DNA of 64,000 nt, from positions 6,148,001-6,212,000 of the forward strand of contig CM052356.1 of assembly GCA_028551475.1 (NCBI GenBank), read 5' to 3'. The notes beneath the pieces are model-generated. The model was given only the letters and a program-made list of their open reading frames with translations. It made no database searches and was not told the DNA's origin. Shown here piece after piece: positions 45,721-58,510 of this stretch. Position numbers and translations under genes: made by a program. The DNA comes from Casuarina equisetifolia (lineage: Eukaryota > Streptophyta > Magnoliopsida > Fagales > Casuarinaceae). Positions within the stretch are counted from its first letter, which is position 1. Each line of letters begins with the position of its first letter.

Positions 45721-48700
45721 TTAAAGGTGCAACGTCGAATGTCTTTTTCGTATGCAAATACGATAACTGGAATTGTCGGAATCTTCTACATTAGATTCGT
45801 TGGATTGTTTTTGAAGCCAAAACGCTGCTGAGGGGTGTCGTTTCTTCGTACAACGTTGCTTTATAATGTTTGATGGAATTGTCTATTTAGAACTTATTCA
45901 TTTAAATGAATAAATTCATGTTTTACTATCGCCTTAATATATGAAAAATTTATCTTACTCATTAAAAGCAGTTTTAAGAAAGGAAATAGTTTTTTTAAAT
46001 AGTATTAAAACTTATGATTTAAATGAATAAAATTCTACTATAAAAGCCTCCTTAATGATATCATTAATAAAACCCATAATTTAAAGAACGATTGGCCATG
46101 AATGGGAATCGCCAAAAAATCAGAAAAGTGGTTTAAATATTTGTGATTAAAGGCTTCGATTTCTGTGTATTTTGGTAGGTGGGATTGCTTGTTGACGTGG
46201 CACGGCTACTTGGCATGCTGACGTGATGCGATGACATGGCAATACTGGGACTAGTGTATGCTGGCGTCCTGACGTGGCCTTGAGTGGCAATTTTTCTTCT
46301 AATAGAAGAAATAAGTGTGTTAACGTAATAAGAGTTTATGATTCAGATTAATGAAATCATGCTATAATTTGTAATTGAAGAACAAAATTTCATCTTGTGA
46401 TATTATTTATGAAACTCGTAATTTTACTTTGCATAAGTTGTAAAGGAGGCATTGGAAAATGTTCCACTTATAACTTCTTGTAAAATTAATCCTACACACT
46501 TGTTAACCTACTTCACTGTCGTGATTTTAAATAAATCTTATGGTGGAAGAAATTAATCAATTTCGAGAGATGCGAGAAACCTAAACCACTCATGAAAGAT
46601 CAATGGTTACAAGAAAGTTGGATTTTACCTAATCCAAAGTCACTAAGAAATGACCAAAAGGGAGAAATTTTTGGTGACCGACATGACATAGCTCTGGACA
46701 CAAGAGGAAGTTTCCCATGGTACCAAAATTCCCCGTATGAAAGGACATTTAATTCTTAGGGGATTACAATTTCCAGGACAAGACAAATTTATAGAATCAA
46801 TTACTTAAATTTTGTTAGCAAGCATTTAGCTAAGTTTGACACTTATATGTATGAGTTTAAGTACATGCAAAATAAAATAAAGAAAACAAATTTATAGAAC
46901 AACAAAGACAATAGCAAAGAAATTCACTACTATAAAGTGGGTCAGTAACAATGAAAATGTATTCTTTTGGCTAACCATACGTGAGTTAAAGAATAAATAC
47001 AAGCATAAAATGAACAAGATCATATAAGAAATGATACATTCTTATATTGTGTAGAATGTATAGTGATTATTAAAAATAAGTTCAAAGTTCAATTTAAAAT
47101 TTTACTTATTGTTAGAGAGATATTTTAATGTTTAAGTATTACTTAAATATCATATTTTTGCGTGTAACACTTTCATTTTTAACCTTTCTTTATAAAAATA
47201 AACATGCTTGGAGATTAAGGTTGAACGGGATCAAATAAATATTTTTCTACATACTAAATATATTTAAAGAGTTTAAAGATGAACAAAAGTTGAAAGGGAT
47301 TAATATAAGCTTTCATACCATATTAAAAATAAGTTCAAATTTAACTTATAATAATTCATAAATTTGAAGAATATTTTTATATTTAAACATTATTTAAAAA
47401 AAATATTTTTTTATGAGAACATTTTGTTCCTTGTAGTAAGACAATAATCACCTCTTTGAATGTTAGCACAACAAAAGATCCCATTGCCTTTCCCGGCCTG
47501 ACTAGGTGGTATCTTGTCGTATTCTTGGTGCAAAATGAGAAAAGTGATGCATATCATTCCTTGGACCAAGCAACTATGTCAATTCCAGTTGTCCCTCATT
47601 GTACAAGGTGGCAAGGAATCCTCAAAATCATATATACTTAAGATGAATCAACTAAAAGAAGAGAAATCAAACAAAAGACACGTAAATGACTTTTAGTTGT
47701 ACGATGGAAAAAGGTTGAGGTCCACTTTATTTAAATAAAGACCTTACTAAAGTAAGGAGATATCCAAACTTATGAAATACACTACAAATATTATTTTTCT
47801 AATATGAAACCTTTCATTCAATATTCTCTTTTACTGAAAGCTTCATTTTTTTTTTTTACACATGAAAGAAAGTTTGGTTTTGATATAATGTGAAAAGTTC
47901 TAAATCCATGTCTCTTAAAAATACCTATTAAGAGAAAAGGTAGTCTAAATTTATATAGCACATTACAAGTTTTTTTTTCCTTCAATATGGGACTTTTTTG
48001 GTCAAGTATAAGACTCACCAATTCGCCTAAGATAAGAATTTGTGGGTTTGCCACCTTTCTCAACATCATCTTGAATAAGTTTCCGGAAGAAATCAACTAT
48101 CAAGTAACTGTATCCCATATCAACCAATTGAAGGGTTGCCTATTTCCTTTCTTCCCTCTTTCTGTCAAATGATTCCATAGCTGCATTTGCACCCGTAACT
48201 CTTGAGCCACGGTACTGCTTCCGTTCCTCTGAGTCCAGCAAGCAACCCTAAGGCAATAGTTGGAAAAAAATTTGAGCTGCAACCTAATAGTTAGAGAGAT
48301 GTCTAGAAAATAACGAAGAAGGGTATCTACTTCCTAAATTCTTTTGCATACACGGAAATAATTCAAAGAAACCTTGCAGACTACTTTCTAAACTGAAGTA
48401 GGTGCCAATGTATGTGTGTTGTTATTAGCCAAGTAGATGAAGTCCCTCTAATTAAGGCCACAACCTTTTCGGGCTTGCATTTTAGTCTTGCAAACCTAGA
48501 TTGCAACATTTCCCTTATAAGGTTTAGAAAACAATTTCAACTTTGATATCTAAGATGATAAAGAAGAAATTATAAACCTAGATTGCACACTGCACTAAGT
48601 TTCTTATTACTTTTTCTCATATAATAATCAAAGTAAAAATTTGGGGCTAGCTTTTCTTCTTCCCCTTCTCTCTGAATCTAGGGCCTAGTTTATTTCTTAC

Positions 48701-49400
48701 CGATGGTCATGTAATGATTCTATCTAGTCAGTTTTAGAAAATGCCCTTTTTTTTGTCTCAACAACTTTTAAGTATCTTAGTTAATGCAAAGAAATGGTCA
48801 ACTAGTTAGATTCATCTCATAAAACTTAAGTAAAACCTGAAAGATAAAAAAAGAAGAGAGTAAACTTTGAAATAGTCATGAACATATAGGAGTCTCACTA
48901 ATTTCCCTGTGAATTAGATCTTTATGTATAACATGAACTTGGAATAATGAGAAGACAAAAATTCATGAAGCAACCATCATGATTCGTCAAGGACATAGAA
49001 CTTTAATTCAAAAGAAATTCCAAACAATGTTACAGACAAGATTTTGGGCAAAAGTTCTGCATTATACACAAATCAACTAGAATTTTTTAAGTTTAAGTTT
49101 TGAGACTTTTGGCCTAAGCAGGTTGTGGTTTTCTACCCAAATGTCCATTTTCTCTATCCATATTCACTTTTTTCTTTCCATGTAACAATTATTCAAACTA
49201 CTGGGAAAGAAAGCAAAAAAAAAAAAAACCACATAAACCCAGAGGTCCATCTACTACGAGTACATGCTCTCTTTTGTCAATTTATTTTATGATGAGGTTA
49301 ATACTGCCAGGAAAGTTCAACTTGACAAACTGGCCTTTAACAGGTATATCACATTATATGTGTTTCACATCCTGAGTAGTGTTTGATGGTTACACCAATA
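45721..49400. other. Long AT-rich intergenic region
   Basis: No gene supported. A GC-richer segment at 46175-46290 has four close TGACGTG-type words. AT-rich stretches at 46840-47430 and 47700-48000 hold only short spurious frames. Poly-purine or poly-T runs occur at 47846-47858 and 49213-49229. Confidence 0.4.
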
Positions 49401-50274
49401 GAATGTGCAGAAACTATGTTTTGAAGGGGACAACATTAAGACAGTAAGAATAAAGAGAACCAACTCAATTAACCTCATCTACATACAAATAGACGGGAAG
49501 GGGAAAAAAAGGGAAAAGAAAAGATTAATGACCATAAATCAACATGAAACAAATAGCAAGTATAAATTCCAATGTCTAGCACATTTTACTCTAAAATTTG
49601 ATGCACACCATATTAACAACTGCCTTGTAGGACCTCTGATTGTAACTATATTAGATTGTTTAGATGAAGGTATACCTGCTTAGGAACTATTTAGTGAGGT
49701 TGATATTTGTTAAAAGATTTAAAGGTCCAATTCATTAACAGTTGCTTGTCAGATTGCAAGGATGCCTGAAACATTAACATTATAAAATTTTAAGAGCCCG
49801 AAAAGGCTCTAAACTGGATGTCTGAAACATTATAAACTTTTGTCACCACAAGGATGCCTACAGACAAATATCATGGCTAATTAAATTTGCTTTTTGACGT
49901 TTAGAGTGAGGCAAAGCCATTGATGATCAAATAAGAAGGGGCTTCAAAACTATAAATCACTACTCAACATGCACTTGACGAGAACTAAGAAATCAATCTC
50001 CCATGGCAGAAATGGTTTCTTTTTGGGTACACACGACCCCCAAATACATACATTTATGCATCAGTTCAAGATTACATGGCATGAAAAAAGAAAGGGACTT
50101 CGAAAGTCCTTGCTGCAAACGTAGTCTTCGACCCTTTACCATCCATAAACAAATTTTCCTTCTATCCTTGTGTCAATTTCAACTTGATTGGTTTTGATGA
50201 GATAGTTGCTCATAAGAAGTTGATCAAAATTAGTGAAAAGTTATCATCCTCACAAACACGAAGAGGGCCAAGAA
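49400..50274 (-). repeat. Duplicated 3' flank of lipase copy B
   Basis: The words AAAGAGAACCAACTCAATTAACCTC at 49452 and 57742, and a segment with CTTCAAAACTA and ACATGCAC at about 49930-50090 and 58080-58220, are shared with the 3' flank of copy C. Part is shared with copy A (41890-42020). This shows that the tandem duplication unit extends several hundred bases beyond the gene. Confidence 0.65.
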
Positions 50275-50391
50275 ACAATTATTGTAATAGTAATTGTCTG
50301 TAATCGTAAAGCTTGAACTGCAACTGGAGATTAGGTGTCCACCACTGAAGGAGTGAGCTTGCTTGAAGTCCAAGGTATGAGTTAGATTAAA

Positions 50392-50746
50392 TGGAAAAAT
50401 TGAAATAGGAGAGAGAAATATGGAAGAGAGAGGAAAGTAATGGTTGCAGTGGAGGGAGAAGGAGACAGGAGAGAGAAAAGCTAAGGGTCGTTGCTCAAAA
50501 GAGTGTTTTGTATTCAACAAGCAAAAGAGGTTCTTGTATGTAAAACTAATACCAAGTTACATGTATATATAGTTCTAAAAGGCTAAAAAAGAATTTTGTA
50601 GGGGTAGGCTAGAGCTTAGCTCTTGCGTGCCTTCTTGTGAGACTCTTTCGTGTTCTCTTTTACAACATTCAAGCTTTTGGTTTCTTGCTGAAAAGTCTTT
50701 GGTTGTCAAGGCATGGTCCGTGTGCTCTAGTTTGTCATAGTTAATA
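50392..50746 (-). repeat. 3' LTR of the copia element
   Basis: About 355 bases, matching 55170-55523. It lies next to the purine-rich tract at the internal side and next to the lipase pseudogene outside. Confidence 0.92.
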
Positions 50747-53700
50747 CGCCCCTTCAAACTAGGTGTGAGAAGGCCTAGTTTGCTGTGCAATGTTTCAAAG
50801 AGAGTACGGGGGAGTGCCTTGGTAAGTAAGTCTACTAGTTGCTCACTAGATCGGACATGTTTTGTAACGATAGTCATGAGAGCCACCTTTTCCCTAATAA
50901 AGTGGTAGTCTATTTCTATATGTTTAGACTTTCCATGAAGGATAGGTTTGGTGGTGAGATATAAAGCTGATAGGTTGTCACAAAACAAGATTGTCGGCTC
51001 TAATTATGGGATGCTTAGGTCTCTGAGTAGAAATGAGATCTAAGTAGATTCGGCTACAACTGCTGCTAAGGAACAGTACTCGGCTTCTGCCGAGGACCTT
51101 GAGACAGTAGGTTGTCTTTTTGTGCTCCAAGAAATGCAATTAGCACCAAGAAAGAAACAAAAGCCTATTGTGGATCTTTGTGTAACTTGGCAACCTCCCC
51201 AATCAGCATCACTATACCCATACAAGTTCAGTGTGCTAGCAGAATGGATTTTGAGACCATAGGATATTGTCCCGTGTAAATACCTCAATACTCTTTTCAA
51301 GCGATGGAAGTCTGCAATTGTCGGGGCATGCATGGTCTAACATAAGCGGTTGACAGCAAATGATAGGTTTGGATGGGTTAATGTAAGATATTGTAATGCC
51401 CTTACAAGACTACGAAATAAGGATGGTTGAGAGGCTGGTGAAGTGCCATTTCACAGGATTGGTTGTTTAGTTGCAATAGGGGTTGCAATGGGTTTACAAT
51501 TCTCCATCCCAGCTTGTTTTAAAATGTCTGCTGCATATTGTTTTTGAGACAACAATAACCCATTAGCAGTGTGAGCAACCTTCACTCCTAAGAAGTAGTG
51601 GAGTTTGCCAAGGCTTCTAATTGGGAATTCACGATTGAGGGTAGCTGCGAAATCTGCAATTGATTGTGAAGAGTTGCTTGTCACGATAAGATCGTCAACA
51701 TAAAGTAAGATCCATATTATCTTACTTCCTTGATTAAGGATGAATAACGAAGGATCATGTTGGCTGCAACGGAAACCAAGAGAGAAGAGGAAATCCATGA
51801 ACCTATCATACCAAGCTCGTGGAGCTTGTTTAAGGCCATAGAGTGCCCTTCTAAGCAAACACACATGATTTGGAAATTAAGAACTCACAAATCCAGGAGG
51901 TTGTTCCATGAAAACTGGTTCGGTGAGGGGTCCATGCAAGAATGCATTGTTGACATCATACTGAAGTAATGGCCAGTGTCTTACAGTGGCAACAGACAAG
52001 ATCAATCGAATGGTTGTGCTTCAAACAACGAGACTAAAGGTCTCAAGGAAATCCACACTTGGTTCTTGATGAAAGCCTTTGGCCACAAGTCTTGCTTTCA
52101 AGCGATTCAGTTCACCACTGGGGCTAAGTTTTTGCTTCAAGACCCAACGGCATCCAACAATGTTCTGTGCTGTGCATCGCGAAACTAGCTCCCAAGTATT
52201 GTTGTAGTGGAGAGCTAACATTTCTTCTTCCATGGCACGTTTCCATCCGTCATGTCTAAGGGATGAGTCCAAGTTCTCGGAGAGCGATGGGAGAGAATGA
52301 GTCAATGTTAAGGCATATTTGGGGTTTGGTTTTTGAATACCAGACTGACTTCTAGTCTACATGGTGTGAGTGCCAATAATTCGGGAGGAGGTAGGGACTG
52401 GTGGCACTAAAGATGGGATGTTGAGTTTGGATTGTTTCGGGTTGGATGCAGGAGGTCGGTTAGAGAACGAAGAAAGAGGCGAGTTTGGAGGTGAAAGGTT
52501 AGACTCGGGGGCATGGTTGTCATTAAGGAAGGCCAGAGAGTTAGGAAGTGGTTGTACTAATGGACAAGAGTGAGTAGGTGCTATCAAATCTGATTCTTGT
52601 TCATAAGAGAGAGTGGGAGAGCTTGTTGAGGTGGCAACAACTGAGGATTGTAAAGTGAATGGAGAATGAGGGTCCACGTCGCTATTTGCGTGTTTGGTAG
52701 GTGGAGTAGGTGAGTTGCCATCTTGTCTTGCGTCTATGGGAAGGTTTGATGTGGTGGTAGTGGTTGAAGGTTGTATAATAGATGGAGAGTGTGAGGCCAC
52801 GTTGTTTCAGCTTTGCCCAACTGTGTCATTTAAGGGAACTTTATACTACAAATTATCAGAGGGAGGATGCCAGGCAGTTGGTATTGTACCTGAACTTGCT
52901 TGAGCAGAGTTATCTTAAGCTGCGAAAGGGAAAGAGCTTTCATTGAAGACAACGTGTCTTGAAACAAAGACTTTTCTTGAGGCACAATGAAGGCACCTAT
53001 AACCCTTATGACGTGGGCTATACCCCAAAAAGATGCATTCAAAGGATTTGGGGGATATTTTATCAGTAGCTTCATGTTTTAGATAAGGATAACAATGGCA
53101 TCTGAACATTCTAAGAAAGCTGTAGTCGCACTGTTTTCTGTACAAGACTTCAAAGGGTATAGAGTTGTTTAAGGATTGACTAGGGAGTCTATTGTTTAGA
53201 TAGACTGTTGTAAGAAAGGCATCTACCCAATAGTGCTTTGGGATATTTGCTTTAAACATCATTGCTCTAGCCAACTCTATGATATTTCGATGCTTTCTTT
53301 TAGCAACCTCATTTTGTTGGGGGGTATATGGACATGAGAGATAATGTAAGATTTCGTTAGTCTTGAGAAAGTCAAGAAAGTCATTACTGAAGTATTCCCC
53401 ACCATTGTCGGACTGTAGTACTTTAATGGACAGATTGAATTGAGTTTCTACCATCTTTTTAAAATCCTTAAAGACACCAAGTACTTCAGATTTTTGCCGA
53501 ATTAGGAATATCCAAGTAAAACGTGAATAGTCATCCATAAAAGATACATAATACTTAAAATGTTGACAAGAACTGATAGGTGATGGCCCCCACACATCAC
53601 TATGAACTTTTTCAAAGGGAAAAGAAGTCCTAGAAGTAGAAACGACAAAAGGAAGCTTACAACTCTTACTCATGTGGCAAGGTTTACAAAAGTCAAGGAT

Positions 53701-55169
53701 TGAATCAGGTATCATACTGATTTTTCCTTGTTGTGCCAAACGTTTGATGGCTTGTCCGTGAGAGTGTCCCAGTCGACGATGCCAAGTGTTTAGATATGCT
53801 TTCTGTTACTGTTGAAAGAATAGAACCTCATTCGGGGGATTTGGCAGCAGATAAAGGTTACCTTTTCTAACCCCTTGGAGCAAAGTCCGTCCCGTTCTCG
53901 AATCCTTAACATAGAAGTTTCAATTATCAAAAACCACAATACATGGATAGTCATCAGTTATCTTGGAGATGGAGAGTAATTTCTAGTTATATCAGGAGTT
54001 AGTAAAACTGAGTTAAGAGGAAGCAAACCGTTGGCCAAAGTGGTATCACTAGAATGAGTGATAGATATTTGTTGTCCATTGCCAACAAGTATGTCGTCAG
54101 AGCTAGTATAAGTTTTTAAGTTTGTTAACTTACCCACTATGTTGACAACATGGGTAGTAGCTCCACTATCTAGAACACAGCCTCCTTCCTGAGGCTCTTC
54201 AAAGGTAAGCGCTGCAAGCGCTTGGGGAACGTCCTCTGTTTGGAATGTGTGGTCAAAGCGACGCCAACACTGAAGGGCATTGTGACCCTTCTTAGAACAA
54301 ATTTGGCACACTACGGGTGGGTGGCCATTTACGTGGTGCAGTATGGTTAGGTTGAGTGGATTGGTTGAATCCACATCCTTGAGAGGAGAAACTACTTTGA
54401 CCTCATCTTCCCCTGCCATTACCAAGGGGACCACCGCGCTGAGAGCGCTGTGCAGTGAAGGCGGCATGGTCTTGTGGCTGTGTTGGAGCATGTCTGCTTA
54501 AACGGGCATCAAATGCTTGAAGTTGGGAGACAATATCATTAAAAGAAGGAATATGGGGTTTGAACATAATCGTTCGAAAGGATTCATATTCAGAACCTAA
54601 TCCTTCCAATAGTTGAAAGGATTTTCCTTGATCAGACAAAGGCTTACCAATGGAGCTCAACTGATTAGTTAAGCTACAAAATTCATTCAAATAGGTAGAG
54701 AGTGGCTTACTGCCTTTGCGTAAATGGTAAAGCTGGGAGAGTAGATCATATTCCCGAGTCTCTGTTTTCTGGGCATACATGTTGCAAAGCTCTTCCCACA
54801 CTTGAGCGGCTGTTTCTAATTCAAAGACATATGCCCGCACTTCCTCAGAGAGAGTGCTGAGAATCCATGATTTGACAAGGCTATCCGACTGCTTCCAAGC
54901 AGTATATTTAGGATTTTCAGCCTCTTTGTCAAACTCATCATCCAAGATAGTTGATGCAGGAGCTTCAACCTCTTCGGTTAGAAACCCATAGAGTTGTTGG
55001 GTTTGCATGAGAGTTTTGATCTGGGTGAACCAAGGCAGAAAGTTGGTTTCAGTTAACCGGAGATTCACGAAGTTGGTAACATTCACTGAAATAGGAAATG
55101 GATAAAGATTGGCTGCGGGTTGATTGTTTGCCATGAGCAACGACCGAAAGGCTGGCTATTGATACCATA

Positions 55170-55523
55170 TGGAAAAACTGAAACAGGATAGAGAAAAATG
55201 GAAGAGAGAGGAAAGTAATGGTTGCAGTAGAGAGAGAAGGAGACAGGAGAGAGAAAAGCTAAGGGTTGTTGCTCAAAAGTGTGTTTTGTATTCAACAAGC
55301 AAGAGAAGTTCTTGTATGTAAAACTAATACCAAGTTACATGTATATATAGTTCTAAAAGGCTAAAAAAGAATTCTGTAGGGGTAGGCTATAGCTTAGCCC
55401 TTGCGTGCCTTCTTGTGAGACTTTTTCGTGTTCTCTTTACACCACTTAAGCTTCTGGTTTCTTGTTGAAAAGTCTTTGGCTGTCAAGGCATGGTCCGCGT
55501 GCTCTGGTTTGTTAGAGTTAACA
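55170..55523 (-). repeat. 5' LTR of the copia element
   Basis: 354 bases, bounded inside by the tRNA-Met-type primer site at about 55159-55167 and outside by GATTAA at 55524-55529. Confidence 0.92.
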
Positions 55524-56440
55524 GATTAATGGTTAAACTTGCAGACGGAAGAAGGTGTAGTGGTTCTGACTCCTCCACCGGTGCATTCATGAACAGACCA
55601 ATGAAAGAGTTCTAGGTTACTATCCTCTCAATATCCCCAGCATCAATCTCTTTCATCTTTATCCAGTGTTCAAAATACCCAATGTATTCTGAACAAATGT
55701 GATCAGCAGGGTTCACAAATAGACAAGGGAACCATGTAGAATATGCAGCAAATGAATCTTCCATGGCAGTCCACTGCTGTTCAGACTTAGCAACAGCCGG
55801 CGTTGCTGTAATCGCACTTTTTGCAAATCAAATCCCATGTTTCACTATTTCATTTTTGATTGTCTCAAGAGGGGCTGACGGAAATGGTGGATTGAAAAGA
55901 GAAGATTGGAGAAAGAAACCAGATTTTGTCATGATCCTGGGATCGTGGTGGCTTGGGTCAAGAATCCTAATAAACAGAATCAGAGTCAACCCCACATCCT
56001 GAATTTGAAACATGGCATAAAAAAAAAATCATAGGATAGACACCCGGAACCAAACAGGTAGCCACAGACCACTTCATTTATATTCTAAATCAGTCGAATA
56101 ATTTGCAATGGAAGGAAACAGCCCAAAGATAATCCGTTATTTATTTATTTATTTTTATAAATGTTATCAAGGACAAATCTCAGTCCATTTGCAACCGTTC
56201 AAAATATACTATAGGTCCATCTTAAGCACATATATCATTTATCACAGACCTTCAGCAACCAGGAATAAATTTTGAAACAGGAGTAGTTATGATTATCTAT
56301 TCTTCTGCCTTTTTTTAAAAAAGAAAACCAAATCTGGGGAGGGGAGGAGGTTTGAAGGTCTCATCAGTCAATGGAAGTTAGATAGAATGGTCCTGAAAGC
56401 TAAAAGTCTCCCTTCCCATAATGCCATTGCACAAGAGGTT

Positions 56441-57700
56441 GCTTTTACTTCTTCCTGTCGATATTTTCAAAGCAATCCTGCACTGCATCATGTAAGGCCA
56501 GAAAGTGTTAAAGTGAACGTCTTGGATTATGATACTGGACTCAAGAACTAAATCGGCAAACAGTTTAATTCCAAGAACAGTAAAATTACTTTAAAAATTG
56601 TCCAAGAGCATGAAGGAAAGTTCTTGTGCTCTCTAGTACAAACTAGTTCTAAGATATGTTTTTCTGAATCAAACAACTTTTCTTCCAAGGACTTTTTGCT
56701 TATTTTGTATCGATTATACCTTCATTACGGCTATGAATCATGTCAAGCCAATTGGAAACAATTAAAATCGAAAAATCCCTTCTCGAAAGATCACACATTG
56801 TTCCTCCTTCCAATTTACCAATTACTGCCAATAAAAGTATTAAAAAAGGTTCATATATTCCTTTCTATCCAAAATATGGTCATAAGCAGGCACATCATAA
56901 ATTAAGAAGTACTTAAGATTTGTATCAGGCCCTACTAATTGAAGTCTAGCCAGCTTCTAGATTCTGGACATTAACCTGAAACAAGAAAACCACTTTGGAA
57001 ATACTCAATAACTTACTCCCAACACATAAAAATGAGTACAATCTATGAACTATATCTCTTTACTCCAATAAACTAGATATATTTATTTTAACAAAAATCT
57101 CCAAAAAAAAATAAAAATTAACGGCCAAAAGACAGACACGTGTGGTTTTTGTATCTTCACCACATACCTTTTAAGGTAGACCCTCGTTAAAACAGCAACT
57201 TTTAAGAGTTGATGAACAACACAAAAGGAAAACCAGAACGCAGAAAACTTCAAAAATATTTTGATTTTATTTCCTTTCCCCTTGCTGCTGTCAAACGAAT
57301 CAATGAGTATATATAGACAGGGCAAGAATCTGTACAATTAATTTTGTTAGCGTTATTTACTGTGCGGCGTTGGTCAAGCTCGTATGCAGTTCTGCGAGGG
57401 AGCTTTTATTTCCTTTGTGAAAGGCTGTGCTGATGCGAGGGAGAGGACTGTGCTAACAACCGTCACGCTTGTTCCCCATAATTTTCACCATGTTATGAAA
57501 TTCGACGTGTGTTTCATCGGCATATTAGCCTATTACATTTGTATAAAGTACTTTTAATTTTTACGCATGTTTTGAAGCGGTAGAGCATGACAAAATTCAC
57601 TAGGTGTCGCCAAAATATTGACATACTGTGCTTTTTTTTTTTTTTTATATATATATAAAAGTATTTTTTTCTCTTTTATAAAATCCATGAAAAATTTGTT
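56441..57700 (-). other. Upstream intron/promoter-like sequence of lipase copy B and unrelated DNA
   Basis: Up to about 57190 the sequence matches the 5' intron of copy A in order (GTTCTTGTGCTCTC..., AAACTAGTTCTAAGATATG, TTTTGTATCTTCACC). From 57190 to 57700 it is unlike the other copies and contains a T-run at about 57632-57645 and TA repeats. No gene seen. Confidence 0.5.
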
Positions 57701-58510
57701 TTAGAGGAGTTAGCATTGAAATAATAACAATAATAATAATAAAGAGAACCAACTCAATTAACCTCATCTACATAAAATAAAAAGATAAATGACTATAAAT
57801 CACCTTTGATTGTAGCTATAGTAGGCTCTATAAGATGATGATATCCTTGTTCAGGAGCTATTAAATGAGGTTGGAAACCCAGACCTAGTGGACTTTGCAA
57901 ATCAAGATTCCTTAACTTTTTGCTATTAAGCCAAGACGGACACCCCTAGTCATCACAACAGATTGCATGCAATAAAATTTCACGGCTAATGAAATTTGTT
58001 TTTTAACATTGAAATGACATAAACCAAGTGACGGAAAGCCACGGCCTATAACAAGGAAGATGATAAAATAAGAAGGTGGCTTCAAAACTACATATCGCCA
58101 CTAAACATGCACCTGAAAAACTTAAATTAACCTGGCATGGCGGAAACTGTTCTCTTTGGGTGCAAAAGGCCTCCAAGTACATACATACATAAATGCATCA
58201 ATTCAAAATTACATGGCATGGTAAAAGAGGTGGGCTTCTATTACTATAAGTAGTTTTGGGTTTGCATCTTTTATAACCGTGCTTATCTATACACAGTATT
58301 TAGAGCCCATTTTGTCTTTCTTCCACTGTGTATATATGAATTAAAGTTGTATTCGTTCATTGTTTTTGTCAAGTGTAAAGAGAGCTGAAACAACCTGCGG
58401 CCATTCCACACTCACTGCGTTCAACCTGCTCTTTGGTGTTAAGAAGCTGATCAAAACTCACCAACATTTATCATCTTCACAAACATGAAGTGGGTCAAGA
58501 ATTATAACAT
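57701..58510 (-). repeat. Duplicated 3' flank of lipase copy C
   Basis: Matches the flank of copy B (from 49447). A piece with no match in copy B lies at about 58240-58400. It probably includes the 3' UTR of copy C. Confidence 0.55.

Larger units (their letters stand above)
50392..55523 (-). mobile_element. Ty1/copia LTR retrotransposon (fossil)
   Basis: About 5.13 kb, transcribed leftward. LTRs are at 55170-55523 (5') and 50392-50746 (3'), about 354 bases each, on the minus strand starting TGTTAAC and ending TTTTTCCA. Next to the 5' LTR is TGGTATCA, a primer site of the initiator-tRNA-Met type usual for copia. A purine-rich tract (TTTGAAGGGGCG) abuts the 3' LTR. Parts in leftward order: gag (about 54.4-55.1 kb, UBN2 type, then a CCHC knuckle), protease with DSGATTH (about 54.1 kb), integrase (52.9-53.7 kb), reverse transcriptase with LLYVDDL (51.4-52.3 kb) and RNase H (50.6-51.3 kb). 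The order PR-IN-RT-RH is diagnostic of copia. GATTAA occurs at both edges, consistent with a target duplication. The reading frame is broken in several places (about five or more). The LTRs differ at roughly 7% of sites by hand count, suggesting an age of a few million years. Confidence 0.95.
50275..56440 (-). pseudogene. Broken At4g10955-like lipase, tandem copy B, split by a retrotransposon
   Basis: The last part of the coding region lies at 50275-50391. It is interrupted by a copia element (50392-55523) and resumes at 55524 with sequence matching copies A and C (the [19 protein letters not shown] region, at about 55640-55730). From about 55935 the match stops: the segment that should encode the GHSLG nucleophile motif and the oxyanion region is missing or replaced. 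A small piece matching the start of exon 2 (CCAAACAGGTAGCCACAGACC) follows at about 56052. The exon 1 equivalent, near 56431-56360, keeps an ATG but is out of frame and has lost the donor. Retrotransposon insertion and loss of the 5' half of exon 2 both disable it. Homology to the copy A upstream intron continues to about 57190. Confidence 0.85.
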
